The translations under genes were made by a program, and so were the position numbers. The notes under the pieces were generated by a model. The model saw only the letters and a program-made list of their open reading frames with translations. It made no database searches and had not been told where the DNA came from. From an uncultured Pelagibacteraceae bacterium (GTDB taxonomy: Bacteria > Pseudomonadota > Alphaproteobacteria > Pelagibacterales > Pelagibacteraceae), in NCBI GenBank assembly GCA_902552185.1, contig CACDFZ010000001.1, positions 1 through 64,000 of the forward strand: a stretch of 64,000 nt of DNA, in the 5' to 3' direction. Positions 1 through 9,908 of this stretch are shown here, in pieces (position 1 is the first letter of the stretch; every line of letters begins with the position of its first letter).

Positions 1-592
1 TAATAATTTGTGCTAAATCTTCTATTCTTATTCTTGAGAAATATTTTTTCTCTTTAACGTAAATACTCTTCTTGGAAATTTTTTTTAATACGTTACTCTC
101 TTTTGAATAGATTCCTGAAACACGTAGAATATTTATATCAAGCTTGTATAGATTTCTAAATTTAATCCAAGACTTTTCAACAATTTTTCTACCTAAACCA
201 AATTTAGTATTTCCTTTCAGTTTTGAATTTTCATTAACCCATTTTCCGTTATGATTTCCATAAACACTTGTGGCAGACAAATAAATGAGTTTTTTAAACT
301 TCGATTTTTTTAAATATTTGCCAAAGATTTTAAGAACTAAGTCCCTTTTTTTTTGTGGAGGGATAGATACTAAAATGTAATCAGCTTCAGATAATATTTT
401 GATTAATTTTTTATCGTAAAGCTTATCTTTGAACTTAAATGATAAAAACCTTTTTTTGCCATAGGTCTTAAAAGTTGTTTTTTTTGTATTAGTAGCGCTA
501 AAAGTGAATTTTTTTTTTGATTGCTTTAGACTCTTTATAAGATATCTAGCAGTTTGACCAAATCCAAAAAAAAAAAATCTATCTTTATTCAT
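1..592 (-). CDS. NAD(P)-dependent epimerase/dehydratase-like protein (SDR fold), C-terminus beyond window edge
   Basis: Open reverse frame from ATG at 592 to the window edge, translating as MNKDRFFFFGFGQTARYLIKSLKQ...YLSATSVYGNHNGKWVNE...; Rossmann-like N-terminus and SATSVYG motif. Absent from ORF track because it is truncated. Confidence 0.75.
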   Translation of the reverse strand, partial: MNKDRFFFFGFGQTARYLIKSLKQSKKKFTFSATNTKKTTFKTYGKKRFLSFKFKDKLYDKKLIKILSEADYILVSIPPQKKRDLVLKIFGKYLKKSKFKKLIYLSATSVYGNHNGKWVNENSKLKGNTKFGLGRKIVEKSWIKFRNLYKLDINILRVSGIYSKESNVLKKISKKSIYVKEKKYFSRIRIEDLAQII

Positions 593-594
593 TA

Positions 595-3500
595 CTAGGC
601 TGATTTTGACTCAAGTTCTTTTAATGAAATAGGATGATCTAATTTATCCAGCATCTCTATAGGACAAACTTGAACGAAATTTTTTAGTTCATTTTCATAA
701 TCGTTAATGATCTTTTTTGAAATTTTTGAGTTAGTCTCTTTGCTAAATTCAAATATTAAATCTTTTAAATATTTTTTCCAGTAGTCTGTTTCTAAATTCT
801 GCCAAATAACAGATTGAGGATTTACATAGTTTTCAAATTTTTTATTAGGATCGTAAATAAATGCCATTCCGCCTGTCATGCCTGCAGCGAAGTTATCTCC
901 CACATCGCCAAGAATAACTATTTTTCCTCCAGTCATATATTCACATCCATTTGATCCACATCCCTCTACAACTGCGATCCCTCCAGAATTTCTAACGGCA
1001 AATCTTTCACCAGCTTTACCTGATGCATAAAGTTTACCATTTGTAGCTCCATATAAAACTGTGTTTCCTACGATTGCGTTTTGATTTGAAATTAAATTAC
1101 TATTTTTAACTGGCTTAACTATTATTGTCCCCCCTGACAATCCCTTTCCAACATAGTCGTTAGAGTCGCCATTAACTATTATTTTAATTCCTTTGGCTAG
1201 AAAAGCTCCAAGTGATTGTCCTGCAGAACCATTTAATTTTACAATAACAGTGTTCTCCGCTAGGGCGTTATTACCAAATTTCTTATAAACATAATGTGAT
1301 AATCTAGTTCCTACCGCTCTATGTGTATTTTCAACATCGTATTCACATTCAATTATTTTATCCTTAACAATTTTATTTTTAATATCTGTCCAAATTTTTT
1401 CGTCTAAAGTATCGGGGACTGCATTAATATCTCTTTTCTCACAATATCTAGTGTTTTCGCCTGGATCAGTTTTTACTAATAATGGGTTTAAGTCTAAATC
1501 ATCTAAATTTGATGAGCCTCTGCTTACTTGTTTAAGGAGATCAGTCCTTCCAATTATTTCATTTAGATTTTTGAATCCTAATGAAGCTAAAATCTCTCTA
1601 ACTTCTTCTGCGACAAATCTAAAAAAATTGACAACTTTTTCTGGCGTTCCGGTAAATTTTTTCCTTAGCTCCTCATCTTGAGAACAAACTCCAACTGGAC
1701 AAGTATTAGAGTGACACTGTCTTACCATTATACATCCCATTGCTATTAAAGATGAAGTACCCATACCAAATTCCTCTGCCCCCATCATTGCCGCTATAAC
1801 AACATCTCTACCTGTTTTAATTCCGCCATCTGTTCTTAAAGTAACTTTGTGTCTTAAATTGTTTAATGTTAAAATCTGATTGGCTTCAGTTAATCCCATC
1901 TCCCAAGGAATACCTGCATACTTAACACTCGTTTGTGGACTGGCGCCAGTTCCTCCTGAATGACCTGAAATTAGTATCACATCCGCTTTGGCTTTAGCCA
2001 CTCCTGCCGCAATTGTTCCAATTCCAGTTGCAGCAACTAATTTTACACCTATTCGAGCTTTGGGGTTTATTTGTTTTAAATCATAAATTAGCTGGGCTAA
2101 ATCTTCTATTGAATATATATCATGGTGTGGTGGTGGCGAGATTAGAGTTACACCTGGTGTTGAGTGTCTTAATCTAGCTATCTCTTTTGTAACCTTAAAT
2201 CCTGGTAATTGTCCACCTTCGCCTGGTTTAGCACCTTGAGCAATTTTAATTTCAATTTCATTACAGTTATTTAGATAGTCAATAGTTACTCCAAATCTTG
2301 CTGAGGCAACTTGTTTAACTCTTGAATTTGCACTATCTCCATTTTCTTGAATTTTAAATCTAGCAGAGTCTTCACCGCCTTCACCACTGCAAGAGGCTCC
2401 TTTAACTCTATTCATGCCAACTGCTAATGTTTCGTGGGCCTCAGCAGATAAAGCGCCATGGGACATGCTCCCGCTACCAAACCTTTTTGTAAGATTTTCT
2501 ATGGGCTCGACTTCTTTGATATCGATTGGATTATTTGATTTTTTGAAATCTAAAAGATCTCTTAAATTAATAGGAGACATGTTATTTATACCGTCTGTAT
2601 ATTTTTTAAATGTTTCGTAAGAGCCGACTGTTACGGCATGTTGTAATGTGTGAATTAGTTTTCCTTGAAACTGATGGTTTTCCCCAGTTTTTCTATACTT
2701 ATATATTCCACCGATTGGTAATATGTGAACATCTTTTTTATAGGCTTTCTCGTGAATTTCCTTAATTTTTTTTTCTATTCCTATCAAACCAATACCAGAA
2801 ATTCTTGATATCATTCCCGGAAAATAATCTGAAACTAATGCCCTACTTAGTCCAACAGTTTCAAAGTTACACCCTCCTCTATAAGAACTAATAACTGAAA
2901 TTCCCATCTTTGACATAATTTTTAATAATCCGTTTTCAATCGAACTTTTGAATCTTTCTACACACTCATTAAATTTATATTTGCCAAATAAATTTTTCTC
3001 AAACCTTTGGAATATACTATCTATTGTTAAATAAGGATTAACTGTTGTAGCTCCAACTCCAATCAAAACTGCAAACGAATGAGTATCTAAAGTTTCCGAT
3101 GTTTCGACATTTAAAGAGCAGTATCCTCTTAATCCTAATTTTACTAAGTTAGAATTAATCGCTCCTACTGCTAAAGCCATTGGAATATTTGCCCTCTTTT
3201 CAGAAATATTTTTGTCGCTTAATACTAAGGTGGTGCTACCTTCTCTTACTGCTATTTCGGACTCTTCTTGAATTTTTTTGATATTATCTTTTAAAGTTTC
3301 ATTAACATTAAACGTACAATCAATTAATTTGATTTTTTTTGAGAAGAGTTTTTTAAACTTTTTTAATTGAGAATTTGTAAGTATTGGGCTATCAAGAACA
3401 AAGATATCATCTTGAGTAAGATTATTAAAGTCAAGTATATTACCCAAATTACCAAATCTTGTTTTTAAACTCATAACCTTGTTTTCTCTTAACGAGTCAA

Positions 3501-5094
3501 TCGGTGGATTAGTCACTTGGCTAAAGTTTTGTCTGAAGTAATGTGATATGGGCCTAAAGTGACTTGATAAAACTGCTACTGGGGTGTCGTCTCCCATTGA
3601 ACCTGTAGCCTCCTTACCTTCTTCGACCATAGGATGAAGAATTAATTCTAAATCTTCCACACTATAACCAGATAAATACTGTCTTCTTCTTAAATTATTG
3701 CCTGAAAAATTTATTTCTTCTTCAGTGACTTTTAATTTTTTATCAAGGTCAACTATTTGACTATTAAACTGCTTATACTCTTTCGATATATAGTCTTTTA
3801 TCTCTTTATCTTGATAAAGCTTACCCTCTTTTAAGTCTACAGCTATTAGTTCTCCTGGTCCGAGTCTCCCTTTTTTAATAATGTTCTCTTCAGGAATTTT
3901 AATCATTCCTGTTTCTGAACCTGCGAATATTAGTCCATCTGAGGTTATTGAATACCTAAGAGGTCTCAAACCATTTCTATCGACAGCTGCTAAAATCCAT
4001 TTAGCATCAGTAGCACAAATTGCGGCAGGACCATCCCATGGTTCAATTGTACTATTTAAAAAGTTAAATAATTGTTGGTGATTTTTGGGAACAGTTTTAC
4101 TCCTTTTAGACCATGCATCTGGGATCATCATTAATTTAATCAATGGAGCAAGCTTTCCAGAATGAGTTAATAATTCAAATACATTATCTAATGATGCTGA
4201 GTCTGAATTGCCCGGGATTATAACTGGTTTTAAATCTTCTATATCTTTAAAAAGTTTACTAGTCATGTCTTGTTCATGAATTCTCATCCAGTTTACATTG
4301 CCTTTTAAAGTATTTATTTCTCCATTGTGTGCTAGAGTTCTAAAGGGTTGCGCTAAATCCCAACTTGGAAAAGTATTAGTGGAGTATCTTTGGTGAAATA
4401 TTGCAAATCTAGATTTAAAAGTTTTATCGTTTAGATCCAAATAAAAATCAGCAAGTGACTCGGCTAAAAACATGCCTTTATAAACTATAGATCTTGAGCT
4501 CAAAGAGCATACATAAAAACTGTTTAATTGGTTTTCCCGAGCATGTTTTTCTATTTTTTTTCTTGCTTCATATAGATCTCTTTCTAAATCATTTGTTTTT
4601 ATTACTTCGTTTTTTCTAAAAAGAACTTGTGCGATTTCAGGTCGATTAGAGTCAGCCGTGGGACCCAAAACTTTTGGATTAACAGGAACTTGTCTCCAAC
4701 CATAAATATAGTAATTTTTACTTAATAAAACTGTCTCAATTATTGATCTACATTTTTCTTGATCAGCATAATCATTTCGAGGCATAAAAACCATTCCGAC
4801 ACAAATTCTTTTATCTTGTTCATGTTTATGTCCGGTTTCTAATATTTTTTGAATAAAAAACTCAGGAGAAATTTCTAATTTAATACCAGCTCCATCTCCA
4901 GATTTACCATCAGCATCAACTGCGCCTCTGTGCCAAACAGCTTTTAATGCTTCTATTCCATAATCAACTACTTTTCGACTTTTTTTACCGTCCGTAGTTG
5001 CTATTAATCCTACACCACAAGCTTCGTGTTCTAAAGAAGGATCGTAAGCGTTGTTCTCTGTAAGATGTTTTTTGTTTTTTAAATAGTTTTTCAT
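595..5094 (-). CDS. gltB: glutamate synthase (GOGAT) large subunit
   Basis: 1499 aa; class II amidotransferase N-terminus (CGVGLIA), GOGAT central/FMN domain (GGEDSARF..., GAKPGEGGQLPG), C-terminal GXGXG domain. Confidence 0.97.
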   Translation of the reverse strand: MKNYLKNKKHLTENNAYDPSLEHEACGVGLIATTDGKKSRKVVDYGIEALKAVWHRGAVDADGKSGDGAGIKLEISPEFFIQKILETGHKHEQDKRICVGMVFMPRNDYADQEKCRSIIETVLLSKNYYIYGWRQVPVNPKVLGPTADSNRPEIAQVLFRKNEVIKTNDLERDLYEARKKIEKHARENQLNSFYVCSLSSRSIVYKGMFLAESLADFYLDLNDKTFKSRFAIFHQRYSTNTFPSWDLAQPFRTLAHNGEINTLKGNVNWMRIHEQDMTSKLFKDIEDLKPVIIPGNSDSASLDNVFELLTHSGKLAPLIKLMMIPDAWSKRSKTVPKNHQQLFNFLNSTIEPWDGPAAICATDAKWILAAVDRNGLRPLRYSITSDGLIFAGSETGMIKIPEENIIKKGRLGPGELIAVDLKEGKLYQDKEIKDYISKEYKQFNSQIVDLDKKLKVTEEEINFSGNNLRRRQYLSGYSVEDLELILHPMVEEGKEATGSMGDDTPVAVLSSHFRPISHYFRQNFSQVTNPPIDSLRENKVMSLKTRFGNLGNILDFNNLTQDDIFVLDSPILTNSQLKKFKKLFSKKIKLIDCTFNVNETLKDNIKKIQEESEIAVREGSTTLVLSDKNISEKRANIPMALAVGAINSNLVKLGLRGYCSLNVETSETLDTHSFAVLIGVGATTVNPYLTIDSIFQRFEKNLFGKYKFNECVERFKSSIENGLLKIMSKMGISVISSYRGGCNFETVGLSRALVSDYFPGMISRISGIGLIGIEKKIKEIHEKAYKKDVHILPIGGIYKYRKTGENHQFQGKLIHTLQHAVTVGSYETFKKYTDGINNMSPINLRDLLDFKKSNNPIDIKEVEPIENLTKRFGSGSMSHGALSAEAHETLAVGMNRVKGASCSGEGGEDSARFKIQENGDSANSRVKQVASARFGVTIDYLNNCNEIEIKIAQGAKPGEGGQLPGFKVTKEIARLRHSTPGVTLISPPPHHDIYSIEDLAQLIYDLKQINPKARIGVKLVAATGIGTIAAGVAKAKADVILISGHSGGTGASPQTSVKYAGIPWEMGLTEANQILTLNNLRHKVTLRTDGGIKTGRDVVIAAMMGAEEFGMGTSSLIAMGCIMVRQCHSNTCPVGVCSQDEELRKKFTGTPEKVVNFFRFVAEEVREILASLGFKNLNEIIGRTDLLKQVSRGSSNLDDLDLNPLLVKTDPGENTRYCEKRDINAVPDTLDEKIWTDIKNKIVKDKIIECEYDVENTHRAVGTRLSHYVYKKFGNNALAENTVIVKLNGSAGQSLGAFLAKGIKIIVNGDSNDYVGKGLSGGTIIVKPVKNSNLISNQNAIVGNTVLYGATNGKLYASGKAGERFAVRNSGGIAVVEGCGSNGCEYMTGGKIVILGDVGDNFAAGMTGGMAFIYDPNKKFENYVNPQSVIWQNLETDYWKKYLKDLIFEFSKETNSKISKKIINDYENELKNFVQVCPIEMLDKLDHPISLKELESKSA

Positions 5095-6539
5095 TATGCG
5101 GCGAATTCTTTTTTGGTATTTTTTCTTTTCGAAGTAATATATTTATCCATTTGTTCTGCAGCATCTCTTCCATCTCTTATCGCCCATACTACAAGTGATG
5201 CACCTCTCACAATATCTCCAGCAGCGAATACTCCTTCAATATTTGTTTGCATAGTTTTGAGGTCAATTTTTATTGTTCCCCACTTTGAAACTGCAAGATC
5301 TTCGCTGTTAAATAATTTAGGGATATTTTCCGGATCAAATCCAAGTGACTTGATTACCAAGTCAGCTTTTATTTTAAATTCTCCATCAACAACAGGTATA
5401 GGTCGTCGTCTTCCAGATGCATCTGGTTCACCTAGCTTCATTTTGCTAACTTCTACTTCATTTACTTTTTTATCTCCAATGAATGATTTTGGACTTGTTA
5501 ACCAAACAAAATCTACACCTTCTTCCTCAGCGTTTCCAACTTCTCTTGCTGAACCAGGCATGTTTGCTTTATCTCTTCTATATAAACATTTAATAGATTT
5601 TGCTTTTTGTCTTACCGCAGTTCTCACACAATCCATTGCAGTATCCCCACCACCAATTACTACAACGTCTTTCCCTTCTGCGTTTAAAGTTCCATCATCA
5701 AACAGTTTTACTTTGTCTCCTAAGCCTTTTCTATTTGAGGCAGTTAAAAAATCCATTGCAGGAAAAATATTTTCTAGATCAGATCCCGGAATATCAATCT
5801 CTCTAGCTTTATAAACACCAGTTGCGATCAGAATCGCATCATGCTGTGATTTAAGTTCTTCTAAAGTTTTATCTTTTCCAACCTCAAAATTTTGAATAAA
5901 TTTTATTCCACTCTCTTTTAAAAGCTTCGTTCTTCTTTCAACTACGAACTTTTCTAGTTTAAAATTAGGTATACCATATATTAATAATCCTCCTGGCCTA
6001 TCATAACGGTCATATACAGTTACTTGATACCCATACTTTCTCATTTCCTCTGCACATGCAAGACCTGCTGGGCCTGCACCTATTACACCAATGCTTTCTT
6101 TTAATTCTTTTGCAATCTTGATAGGTTTAACCCATCCTTTTTCCCATGCGGTGTCTGTAATATATTTTTCAACTGAACCTATTGTGACTGTGCCATGACC
6201 TGATTGCTCTATAACACAATTGCCTTCACATAATCTGTCTTGCGGGCAAATTCTTCCACAAACTTCGGGCATATTATTTGTGCTTTGAGATATTTCGTAT
6301 GCCTCTTTTAATCGACCTTCAGCAGTTAGTTTAAGCCAATCGGGAATATTGTTTTGCAAAGGACAATGTATTTGGCAAAACGGAACTCCACATTGAGAGC
6401 ACCTACTAGATTGCTCCTTAGCTTTGTCGGTTATATATTGATCGTAAATTTCATTAAAGTCTTTCTTCCTTTTATCAGTTTTTCTTTTGACAGGGGTCTC
6501 CTGACTTACGTCAACAAATTTCAACATTTTTTTGCTCAT
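5094..6539 (-). CDS. gltD: glutamate synthase small subunit
   Basis: 481 aa; Cys-rich Fe-S N-terminus, GAGPAGLACAEEMRKYGY FAD motif, GGGDTAMDC NADPH motif; TAATG overlap with gltB. Confidence 0.97.
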   Translation of the reverse strand: MSKKMLKFVDVSQETPVKRKTDKRKKDFNEIYDQYITDKAKEQSSRCSQCGVPFCQIHCPLQNNIPDWLKLTAEGRLKEAYEISQSTNNMPEVCGRICPQDRLCEGNCVIEQSGHGTVTIGSVEKYITDTAWEKGWVKPIKIAKELKESIGVIGAGPAGLACAEEMRKYGYQVTVYDRYDRPGGLLIYGIPNFKLEKFVVERRTKLLKESGIKFIQNFEVGKDKTLEELKSQHDAILIATGVYKAREIDIPGSDLENIFPAMDFLTASNRKGLGDKVKLFDDGTLNAEGKDVVVIGGGDTAMDCVRTAVRQKAKSIKCLYRRDKANMPGSAREVGNAEEEGVDFVWLTSPKSFIGDKKVNEVEVSKMKLGEPDASGRRRPIPVVDGEFKIKADLVIKSLGFDPENIPKLFNSEDLAVSKWGTIKIDLKTMQTNIEGVFAAGDIVRGASLVVWAIRDGRDAAEQMDKYITSKRKNTKKEFAA

Positions 6540-6707
6540 AGTTTTGGAGTTCTAGGCTAAAAAGAAGAAAATTGGAATAGTTTTTAAGTAAATAATATTT
6601 ACCTAAATATGTCGAAAAATAGGACTTATGCGGCTTTTTTTATGCATAGCTGATATGCCATTTAATTATATCTTTGGAATTCAATCTAAAGTTTATTAAA
6701 TATAAGA

Positions 6708-7469
6708 ATGTTAGAGATTCTAATTCTTTCTTTAGTGCAAGGTATAACTGAATTTCTACCAATTAGCTCCTCATCTCATATCATTCTTTTCTCAAAATTT
6801 ATGAATTTTATAAGTGAAGACTTAATACTAAATGTAAGTTTACATATTGGTTCATTCTTAGCTGTAGTTGTTTTTTTTCGAAAAGAAATTTTAAGCTTTT
6901 TAATCTACAGGAAAGTTTTTATGTTAATAATTTTAGCTTCATTACCAATTATTCTATGCGGATATCTTATTGCACAGTCAGGTATTATTAATGATTTAAG
7001 ATCACTGAAAACAATAGGTTGGACAACTGTGTTGTTTGGTATTTTGCTTTACTTCTCAGATAAAATGGAAAATGAAAAAAATCTTGAAATTAATTTAGAT
7101 ATTAAAGCAGCTTTAATAATTGGCTTTTTACATATTTTTTCTTTAATACCAGGAGTAAGTCGATCTGGAATAGCCATCACCGCTGCAAGATTTCTTAAAT
7201 TTGATAGAGTCAATGCAGCTAAAATTTCGTTTCTATTATCAATTCCAACATTACTAGCAGTATCAGTTTTTGGAATTTATAATATTTACGTAACCGATAA
7301 TTTTGATTTAATTAAACTTAATTTTAGTAGCATAATATTATCATTTATTTTTTCTTATATAACGATGGTAGCTTTTTTAGGCTATATTAAAAAAGCGAGT
7401 CTTGATGTTTTTGTTTTGTACAGAATAGTTCTTGGTGTTTTTATTCTTATATTTGCTTATCAAGGTTAA
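6708..7469 (+). CDS. uppP: undecaprenyl-diphosphatase UppP/BacA
   Basis: 253 aa; LVQGITEFLPISSSSH and PGVSRSGIAITAAR motifs. Confidence 0.95.
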   Translation: MLEILILSLVQGITEFLPISSSSHIILFSKFMNFISEDLILNVSLHIGSFLAVVVFFRKEILSFLIYRKVFMLIILASLPIILCGYLIAQSGIINDLRSLKTIGWTTVLFGILLYFSDKMENEKNLEINLDIKAALIIGFLHIFSLIPGVSRSGIAITAARFLKFDRVNAAKISFLLSIPTLLAVSVFGIYNIYVTDNFDLIKLNFSSIILSFIFSYITMVAFLGYIKKASLDVFVLYRIVLGVFILIFAYQG

Positions 7470-7547
7470 TTATAAAATAAATGTTAATGATAAAATTACT
7501 ACGAAAACTAATATAAAAAATACTATTACAGCTTTATTTAAACTCAT
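7470..7547 (-). CDS. 25-aa hydrophobic small ORF (MSLNKAVIVFFILVFVVILSLTFIL)
   Basis: Manual reverse translation; AAGGA Shine-Dalgarno-like sequence 4 nt before the ATG; lies directly 3' of tRNA-Arg on the same strand. Confidence 0.45.
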   Translation of the reverse strand: MSLNKAVIVFFILVFVVILSLTFIL

Positions 7548-7556
7548 AAAATCCTT

Positions 7557-7633
7557 TGGTGCGCCTGCTAGGATTTGAACCCAGAACCTCCTGGTCCGTA
7601 GCCAAGCGCTCTATCCAGTTGAGCTACAGGCGC
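7557..7633 (-). tRNA. tRNA-Arg(ACG), CCA encoded
   Basis: Reverse complement GCGCCTGTAGCTCAACTGGATAGAGCGCTTGGCTACGGACCAGGAGGTTCTGGGTTTGAATCCTAGCAGGCGCACCA folds as a cloverleaf; anticodon loop CTACGGA. Confidence 0.96.
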
Positions 7634-7695
7634 AATAATATACCAATTATCAAATATATTGTTGAAATTAAAGACTTTTAATTTATAAAGGAAAT

Positions 7696-8871
7696 ATGAG
7701 TAAATCTGTAGTTATAACTTCTGCAACGAGAACTGCCGTTGGCTCATTAGGAAAAGCTCTCAAAAACATACCTGCAGAAGAATTAGGTTCTGTAGTTATT
7801 AAAGAAGTAATAAAGAGATCAAATATCAAATCATCTGATATCGATGAAACAATAATGGGCCAGGTTTTAACTGGTGGAGCTGGTCAGAATCCTGCGAGAC
7901 AAGCAGCGATGAAATCTGGTATTCCAAAAGAAAAACCAGCTTACATTGTGAATCAAGTGTGTGGATCAGGATTGAGATCGATAGCATCAGGATTTCAAAG
8001 TATAAAATTAGGAGATTCAAAGATAGTTATCGCTGGTGGTCAAGAGAGCATGTCTTTAGCACCACATGCAATTCACTTAAGAGATGGAAAAAAAATAGGT
8101 GATACCGAATTAGTTGATACAATGATAAAAGATGGGTTGTGGGATGCTTTTCATGGGTATCACATGGGAGTAACCGCTGAAAATGTTGCTACTAAGTTTC
8201 AAGTAACTAGACAAGAACAAGATAAATTTGCTCTCAAGTCGCAAGAAAAAGCATTAAAAGCAATTAAAGAAAATAAGTTTAAAGATGAAATAACTAATTT
8301 CAAAATTAAATCGAAAAAAGCTGAGATAGATTTCAATAAAGATGAACACCCTAGAGATGGTATAAACTTAGAGGGTTTAACTAGACTTAAACCAGTTTTT
8401 CAAAAGGATGGAACCGTAACTGCTGGAAATGCTTCTGGAATTAATGACGGAGCGGCTGCAGTAACTTTAATGTCAGAGGAAGAAGCAAAAAAAAGAGATT
8501 TAATGAAATTAGTTACTATCAAGTCTTGGGCTAGTTGCGGTGTTGAACCTGCTCTAATGGGCACTGGACCTATTCCAGCAACAAAAAAAGCCTTAGATTT
8601 AGCAGGATGGAAAATTGATGACGTAGACCTTTTTGAAGTTAATGAAGCTTTTGCAGCTCAAAGTATTGCTGTTTTAAAAACACTGGGAATTCCAGATGAA
8701 AAAGTTAACGTTAATGGTGGAGCAATTGCAATAGGTCATCCAATAGGTGCGTCAGGCACTCGAATTCTCGTCACTCTTATTCACGAGATGATTAAACGCG
8801 ATGTGAAGAGAGGTTTGGCCACATTGTGTATTGGTGGTGGAATGGGTATAGCCATGAGTATAGAACGATAA
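7696..8871 (+). CDS. acetyl-CoA acetyltransferase (thiolase)
   Basis: 391 aa; VNQVCGSGLRSI active-site Cys, NVNGGAIAIGHPIGASG, CIGGGMGIA motifs. Confidence 0.95.
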   Translation: MSKSVVITSATRTAVGSLGKALKNIPAEELGSVVIKEVIKRSNIKSSDIDETIMGQVLTGGAGQNPARQAAMKSGIPKEKPAYIVNQVCGSGLRSIASGFQSIKLGDSKIVIAGGQESMSLAPHAIHLRDGKKIGDTELVDTMIKDGLWDAFHGYHMGVTAENVATKFQVTRQEQDKFALKSQEKALKAIKENKFKDEITNFKIKSKKAEIDFNKDEHPRDGINLEGLTRLKPVFQKDGTVTAGNASGINDGAAAVTLMSEEEAKKRDLMKLVTIKSWASCGVEPALMGTGPIPATKKALDLAGWKIDDVDLFEVNEAFAAQSIAVLKTLGIPDEKVNVNGGAIAIGHPIGASGTRILVTLIHEMIKRDVKRGLATLCIGGGMGIAMSIER

Positions 8872-9005
8872 TGGAAATATCAAAACCATATAAAGGCAGA
8901 GGAAAACGTAAACTAAGAAAAATGCCGTTTACTCCAAAGGGGTATATTTTATACTATGCATTTTTTTGGGTCGTAATAATTTCTATTTATCTAGCTTACA
9001 ACTAA
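8871..9005 (+). CDS. 44-aa small basic/single-TM protein
   Basis: Manual translation MEISKPYKGRGKRKLRKMPFTPKGYILYYAFFWVVIISIYLAYN; TAATG overlap with thiolase stop; ends 6 nt before the next CDS; missing from ORF track. Confidence 0.65.
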   Translation: MEISKPYKGRGKRKLRKMPFTPKGYILYYAFFWVVIISIYLAYN

Positions 9006-9011
9006 GATCTA

Positions 9012-9908
9012 ATGCAACTGCCCGTCATTAATCACCCCGATTATGTTGCAAAAATAAATGACGATAATAAATTCCCTATAAAAAAATTCGGCGCCTTAGC
9101 GGATCATCTATTAAAAGAGAAAGTTGTTAAAAAATTTTTTATTCCAAAAGAATGTTCTATCGAAACGATGAAAACTTCTCATTCTTTAGAATATATAAAT
9201 CAGATAAAAAATAAAACATTAGATATTAAATCACAAAAAAAAATTGGATTTCCAATTAATGATAGTGTTGTAAGAAGATCTTTTGTTGCAACCGGAGGAA
9301 CAGTGCTGGCAAGTAAATTAGCTTTAGATTCTAAACTTGCTTGTAATACTGCGGGTGGGAGTCATCATGCAACTTTTGACTTTGGAGCTGGATACTGTGT
9401 ATTCAACGATGTTGCAGTTGCAGCAAATTATCTCAAAAAAAAAGGGTATGCGAAAAAAATCCTAATTTTAGATTTAGACGTTCATCAAGGAAATGGTAAT
9501 TCTGAAATATTTAAGAACGATAAAGATGTACTAACTTTTAGTATGCATTGCGCTTCTAATTATCCTGCTAAAAAATCTAAAAGCGATATGGACATCGAAT
9601 TAGCTGAAAATACAGAAGATGAAGAATATTTAAATATTCTTTTTAGGAACTTAAAAATACTAAACCAAAACAAATATGATTTCATATTTTATGTTGCTGG
9701 TGTAGATATCCACTGTGAAGACAGATTAGGTAAGCTTAAAATAACAGATGCAGGCGTTAATAAGAGAGATCAAATTGTAATCGATAATTTTAATAGAAAA
9801 AATATTCCTTTATGTGGAGTTTTAGGAGGAGGATATAATAAAAGTTTTGAAAAGCTTATAGAACTTCACTCAATGCTTCATAAAAATTGTGCAGAAATTA
9901 TTAGGTAA
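9012..9908 (+). CDS. histone deacetylase superfamily protein (acetylpolyamine/acetoin-utilisation type deacetylase)
   Basis: 298 aa; GGSHHATFDFGAGYCVFND and LDLDVHQGNGN zinc-site motifs, GVLGGGYN. Confidence 0.9.
   Translation: MQLPVINHPDYVAKINDDNKFPIKKFGALADHLLKEKVVKKFFIPKECSIETMKTSHSLEYINQIKNKTLDIKSQKKIGFPINDSVVRRSFVATGGTVLASKLALDSKLACNTAGGSHHATFDFGAGYCVFNDVAVAANYLKKKGYAKKILILDLDVHQGNGNSEIFKNDKDVLTFSMHCASNYPAKKSKSDMDIELAENTEDEEYLNILFRNLKILNQNKYDFIFYVAGVDIHCEDRLGKLKITDAGVNKRDQIVIDNFNRKNIPLCGVLGGGYNKSFEKLIELHSMLHKNCAEIIR

Noticed and set aside
566-577. Run of A at the epimerase N-terminus as a possible phase-variable tract
   Set aside because: Encodes FFFF in a consistent frame; A/T homopolymers are abundant throughout this AT-rich window.
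1451-4081. Three plus-strand ORFs inside gltB (1451, 2414, 3881)
   Set aside because: Antisense to a well-conserved gene, no SD, no family resemblance.
4985-5173. 62-aa minus-strand ORF across the gltB/gltD junction
   Set aside because: Overlaps two certain genes in another frame.
5113-5814. 233-aa plus-strand ORF antisense to gltD
   Set aside because: Lies fully inside the unambiguous gltD frame; composition (Ser/Pro/Leu-rich) is typical of antisense translation.
6640-6665. Possible sigma54 promoter TGGCATATCAGCTATGCA upstream of gltD (minus strand)
   Set aside because: GG to GC spacing is 12 nt rather than the 10 required for -24/-12; reads better as a simple small hairpin GCATA-TCAGC-TATGC.
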